NCBI GenBank assembly: GCA_028565635.1
Contig: JAOXYB010061779.1
Span: 1 to 10,612, forward strand
DNA: 10,612 nt
DNA from: Phoronis ovalis
Lineage: Eukaryota > Phoronida > Phoronidae
Reading direction: 5' to 3'
Shown here in pieces: positions 8,401-10,612 of the stretch. Below the pieces are notes generated by a model. The model worked only from the letters and a program-made list of their open reading frames with translations. It ran no database searches and was not told the origin of the DNA. The position numbers were made by a program, and so were the translations under genes. Within the stretch, counting starts at the first letter, position 1. Each line of letters opens with the position of its first letter.

Positions 8401-9299
8401 ATATTTCATAATATACTTGTAACTAATTAACGTAATTGTGCACAATCTTTTTTAAAAATTACGTATAGGATTTTTAAAAAGGTAATAGGCTAAAATCAAT
8501 GTTTTTGTTTATTATTAAACATTATTCGAAGTAGTTATTTCATACTTGAGAGTGTGTAAGTTAATTGTCGGTTTTTTGTTCCTTGTTTATTCAGCCTAGC
8601 TTTGCTAGAGCACTTACCTGCAGTATGTCATATCTTATTCTGCTTAAACCTGTACTTGCATTTTATATAAAGAATCTTTACTAAACTTCTTTATTGTTTA
8701 TATTTTCTATATTCATATATTACGTTACCACACAGAGCTACATAGGGCATAACAAAAAATATTTCGTCAATGGCGTGAGCTAATAAATTATGCTCATATG
8801 TTATTCTTTATCAACAAGTGATAAATCTGTTCAAGCCCTAATAGTGCGTAAAACTTGAACATTTTGGTTCCTTTATTTTTGTGTAATGATCATGAGCTGA
8901 GACACTAAAATAAAAAAAATACCTTGGAAATAGGGAAATAGGGGAAGTATTATTCATGATGAACGTTGCTTTTCAGTGTAAACATACACCACAAACTCCG
9001 TGTATACTGATTTTAAAAGTATAAAGCTCAACTCTTGGCACCACTAAGGAGGACTTACTCTGTTGCGATCTCATCCACGCATAGACAGGAGGAGCAGCAG
9101 AAGCAGTTTTCTCGGCTTGAAGATGGGGCTCTGTCATGATACTAGATGGAGTGTAACATGAAGACGCATTTATCTCATTTGAAGTTTGTGTGTAAGCTGG
9201 AGCCGGATGAGTGTTGTAATATCCCGACCAGGTAGTTGTTCCTGGATATTCCGACCACCTATAGTCCAACTGATGCTCGGTAGGATAGCAAGCGCTCAT
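5379..9299 (-). CDS. Hox: Central-class (Antp / Hox6-8-like) Hox homeobox gene, three coding exons, complete
   Basis: Join of exons 9299-9059, 5938-5796 and 5498-5379 gives 167 codons plus TGA. The product is a nuclear sequence-specific transcription factor of the ANTP class, expected to pattern the body axis with PBC (Exd/Pbx) cofactors. Residues 72-77 (VYAWMR) are the hexapeptide. The homeodomain runs from residue 85 to 144, with helix 1 containing [13 protein letters not shown] and helix 3 [15 protein letters not shown]48, F49, N51 and R53 are all present. An acidic/polar 23-residue tail follows. [20 protein letters not shown] plus MKWKKE points to Antp / Hox6-8; V45 is shared with vertebrate Hox8. 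The paralogue group is inferred and not resolved. Introns are phase 1 (3120 nt) and phase 0 (297 nt), with good GT/AG sites. Oddities are the homeobox intron at 44/45, YAWM in place of YPWM, proline at homeodomain position 3 and the short N-terminus. Nothing indicates a pseudogene. Confidence 0.93.
5499..5795 (-). other. Hox intron 2 (297 nt, phase 0), inside the homeobox
   Basis: The donor is GTGAGT at 5795-5790. The acceptor is CTGGTTTTAG at 5508-5499. It splits the homeodomain between Gln44 and Val45. Removing it restores [13 protein letters not shown] without a shift. The 44/45 position is a known intron site in some other homeobox genes (Drosophila labial is an example) but is not usual for Antp-like central Hox genes. 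Confidence 0.93.
5796..5938 (-). CDS. Hox: Hox gene coding exon 2: homeodomain residues 1-44
   Basis: The exon is 143 nt: two bases completing Ser81, then 47 codons. It encodes linker residues HDR and homeodomain positions 1-44, beginning [20 protein letters not shown] and ending [13 protein letters not shown]. The donor CAA|GTGAGT falls exactly after Gln44. Helix 1 and helix 2 match Antp / Hox6-7 closely ([16 protein letters not shown]). Differences from typical Antp are P3, S37 and S39. The acceptor follows a short pyrimidine run. Confidence 0.95.
5939..9058 (-). other. Hox intron 1 (3120 nt, phase 1)
   Basis: The donor is GTAAGT at 9058 and the acceptor is CTTTTTAG at 5946-5939. Splicing joins A to GT to make a Ser codon (residue 81) and keeps the frame. 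An intron between the hexapeptide and the homeobox is the classic Hox gene arrangement. The content is AT-rich with no convincing exon on either strand. It includes a 21-bp inverted repeat at 6268-6288. Short open frames at 6665-7083 (minus) and 7918-8280 (both strands) overlap each other, are low in complexity and have no recognisable domain. Confidence 0.88.
6268..6288. repeat. 21-bp inverted repeat in Hox intron 1 carrying two PBC-Hox-like sites
   Basis: Arms ATGATTTATA and TATAAATCAT are perfect complements separated by a single C. Each arm contains TGATTTAT, which fits the TGATNNAT consensus for PBC-Hox heterodimers, so the element presents two such sites head to head. It could be a regulatory element or simply an AT-rich palindrome. 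Confidence 0.5.
9059..9299 (-). CDS. Hox: Hox gene coding exon 1: N-terminal region and hexapeptide
   Basis: Eighty codons plus one base. The ATG at 9299-9297 is chosen because an in-frame TAA lies only four codons upstream (9314-9312) and A is at -3. The segment is rich in Tyr, Trp, Ser, Thr and Pro ([18 protein letters not shown] at residues 13-30), as in low-complexity Hox activation regions. It ends with [11 protein letters not shown], the hexapeptide and the start of its linker. The exon stops at A9059 before a perfect GTAAGT donor (9058-9053). The open frame runs on to 8973, but those residues are intron. WMRSQ matches the wording of Antp hexapeptide linkers. An upstream exon adding further N-terminal residues cannot be excluded, though the near in-frame stop argues against it. 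Confidence 0.88.
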
Positions 9300-9322
9300 G
9301 CTGGACGATGCTTATGTTCTCC

Positions 9323-9508
9323 TTAGCAAGATTGGAATGCAGGGGTATCATCAAACATTTCAAAGCCAATCAAAAACTCATCAGTTGATCTGGTAAAGAA
9401 CAGGTACCATCCCACAATATCATGGTTATTAATAAAACGAGCGCGTATTATTGTTATTATCGTGTTTTGTTGAGGACGACACGGTAAGCCAATTTGATTG
9501 ATGATCAT
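9323..9508 (-). other. Possible 61-codon upstream ORF in the Hox leader
   Basis: An ATG at 9508-9506 opens a 61-codon frame that stops 23 nt before the Hox start codon. The peptide has no recognisable domain. If the leader starts upstream of 9508, ribosomes would meet this frame first and it could damp Hox translation. It may equally be chance or lie outside the transcript. Confidence 0.2.
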
Positions 9509-9846
9509 AACGACATTCCAAAAATAAGTAATTCATCAGGTATTTCATCTTAGTTCCCAATTACTTCATAGTGAAACGAGTACACTTGTTATAAACACAT
9601 AGAAGATCTTATAATATTCGAGTCTGATACTCGTGCATGCTTTCTACAAATCAGCATTTGTTATTTTCATGTATATGATTCTATTTGAAGTACGTATTTT
9701 ACAGTAGCCATGCTTTTTTACAAAACATGAAAGCAGAGAACCGCTGACAAATTTCCTTTTGTCATATTAAAAATACAGAAGGATATAGCCGTAAAATACG
9801 GGCCGCCGCACAATGACAGAAAAGGAAATTGTGAAAGTAAGAGCTA

Positions 9847-9853
9847 TTTTATA
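9847..9853 (-). promoter_or_regulatory. TATA-like element upstream of the Hox gene
   Basis: The minus strand reads TATAAAA. Transcription from it would begin near 9820 and give a leader of about 520 nt. A second TATAAAA lies farther out near 10312. Such heptamers arise often in AT-rich DNA, so this is a weak candidate. Confidence 0.2.
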
Positions 9854-10350
9854 ACTTTCTCGTAGTTTGATTTGTACAAAATGCGTCGTAAATAACCAAT
9901 AGCAGTTATCGTCTCCGTGTGGAAGTCCATGGGGTCGTTAGCCATGTCTCTTTAGCTTCTCCATAATATATGATTGTTAGCCAAGATAGTCACTTTAATG
10001 AGCTGCTTTTGTCCCGCTTTCTCTGTCTACAAGCCATGTAAGAATCATTTTTATCTGAAATTTAGGATAAATTAAACGAAATTACTAAGTTTATTTTGTA
10101 TCGATCGCTGATAGGATTATTCCGAAGGATTATATTTCGCAGAAGTTGAGCTTGGTAATTAAGATGGTTTGTGATTTCCAAAGTTTTCGGTAGGTGGTCT
10201 TCAATCAGTCACAGCAAAAACGCTCGATCCAGATAAAATTACTTTTAAAGGCTGCAATTTTAAACAATCCCAGAATTGAACGTATATGAATAGAACCCCA
10301 AAAATTAGTTTTATAATGAAATGAGCGCAAATGCAAGATGATCCGACAAG

Positions 10351-10440
10351 TTGGTAGGGGTGTGCGCCCAGGGTAAAAACCCCCGACCCTGTGATACATA
10401 TAATAAAGGTCACCGAAAATATACCCTATCGTAAATGAAA
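10351..10440 (+). repeat. Dispersed repeat, copy B
   Basis: It starts TTGGTAGGGGTGTGCGCCCA and is collinear with copy A at 3821-3918. It contains an internal short inverted repeat, CAGGGT ... ACCCTG, that could fold into a 6-bp stem. Overlapping minus-strand open frames here (10201-10413) are probably by-products of this element and have no recognisable domain. Confidence 0.5.
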
Positions 10441-10612
10441 CAAGAGGTCTGCGGGTGCAGACAGATGCCCATCATATGGTGTACTTTCTATAGTTCTAAA
10501 GCCATCTTTGTAAGGTTGATAATAGAGGGAAAATATTCAAAGTGATTTACATGAACATTACAAACAATCTGCATTTTGACTTGTATTTACCCTGTACCAA
10601 ACACGAAGATGA

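Larger units (their letters stand above)
9300..10350 (-). promoter_or_regulatory. 5' flank / probable leader and promoter region of the Hox gene
   Basis: About 1 kb upstream of the Hox ATG with no recognisable gene on either strand. It should hold the 5' UTR and promoter, but the transcription start cannot be placed. It contains a TATA-like TATAAAA at 9853-9847 and a possible upstream ORF at 9508-9323, listed separately. The function is inferred from position only. Confidence 0.4.

Noticed and set aside
8973-9058. Continuation of the exon 1 reading frame to 8973
   Set aside because: A perfect GTAAGT donor at 9058 ends the exon, and only this junction restores the frame into the homeodomain. 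The residues beyond are intron.

Overview
This is AT-rich eukaryotic (animal) genomic DNA. Its main content is one spliced homeobox gene on the minus strand, running from about 9299 down to 5379. Three coding exons can be read directly: exon 1 (9299-9059), exon 2 (5938-5796) and exon 3 (5498-5379). The reading frame stays open across both GT...AG introns and gives a 167-residue protein with a Hox hexapeptide-like motif (VYAWMR) and a complete 60-residue homeodomain of the Antennapedia / central Hox (Hox6-8) type. A bilaterian animal is therefore certain in practice. The phylum cannot be settled from this window; an invertebrate such as a tunicate or a lophotrochozoan is a reasonable guess, not a conclusion.

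The gene is unusual for a central Hox gene in several ways. An intron interrupts the homeobox between homeodomain residues 44 and 45. The hexapeptide core is YAWM rather than YPWM. The homeodomain N-terminal arm carries a proline at position 3. The protein is short and lacks the MSSYFVN-type N-terminus common in central Hox proteins. An AATAAA signal lies about 135 bases past the stop codon. Upstream of the start codon there is a TATA-like element and a possible upstream ORF, both weakly supported.

Layout: 1-3820 is non-coding, AT-rich DNA with a degenerate CCCTAA-like tract, an E-box inverted repeat and an 18-bp palindrome. 3821-3918 is a diverged copy of a dispersed repeat whose partner is at 10351-10440. 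3970-4416 (minus) is an unusually long stop-free stretch followed at once by a poly(A) signal, possibly the last exon of an unrecognised gene or a decayed element. 4420-5239 is unassigned. 5240-9299 is the Hox gene, including a 3.1-kb first intron that holds a near-perfect inverted repeat of two PBC-Hox-like sites. 9300-10612 is the 5' flank plus the second repeat copy. No tRNA, rRNA, CRISPR array, prokaryotic gene or intact transposon was seen. No second homeobox was recognised, so whether this gene sits in a compact Hox cluster cannot be told from here.
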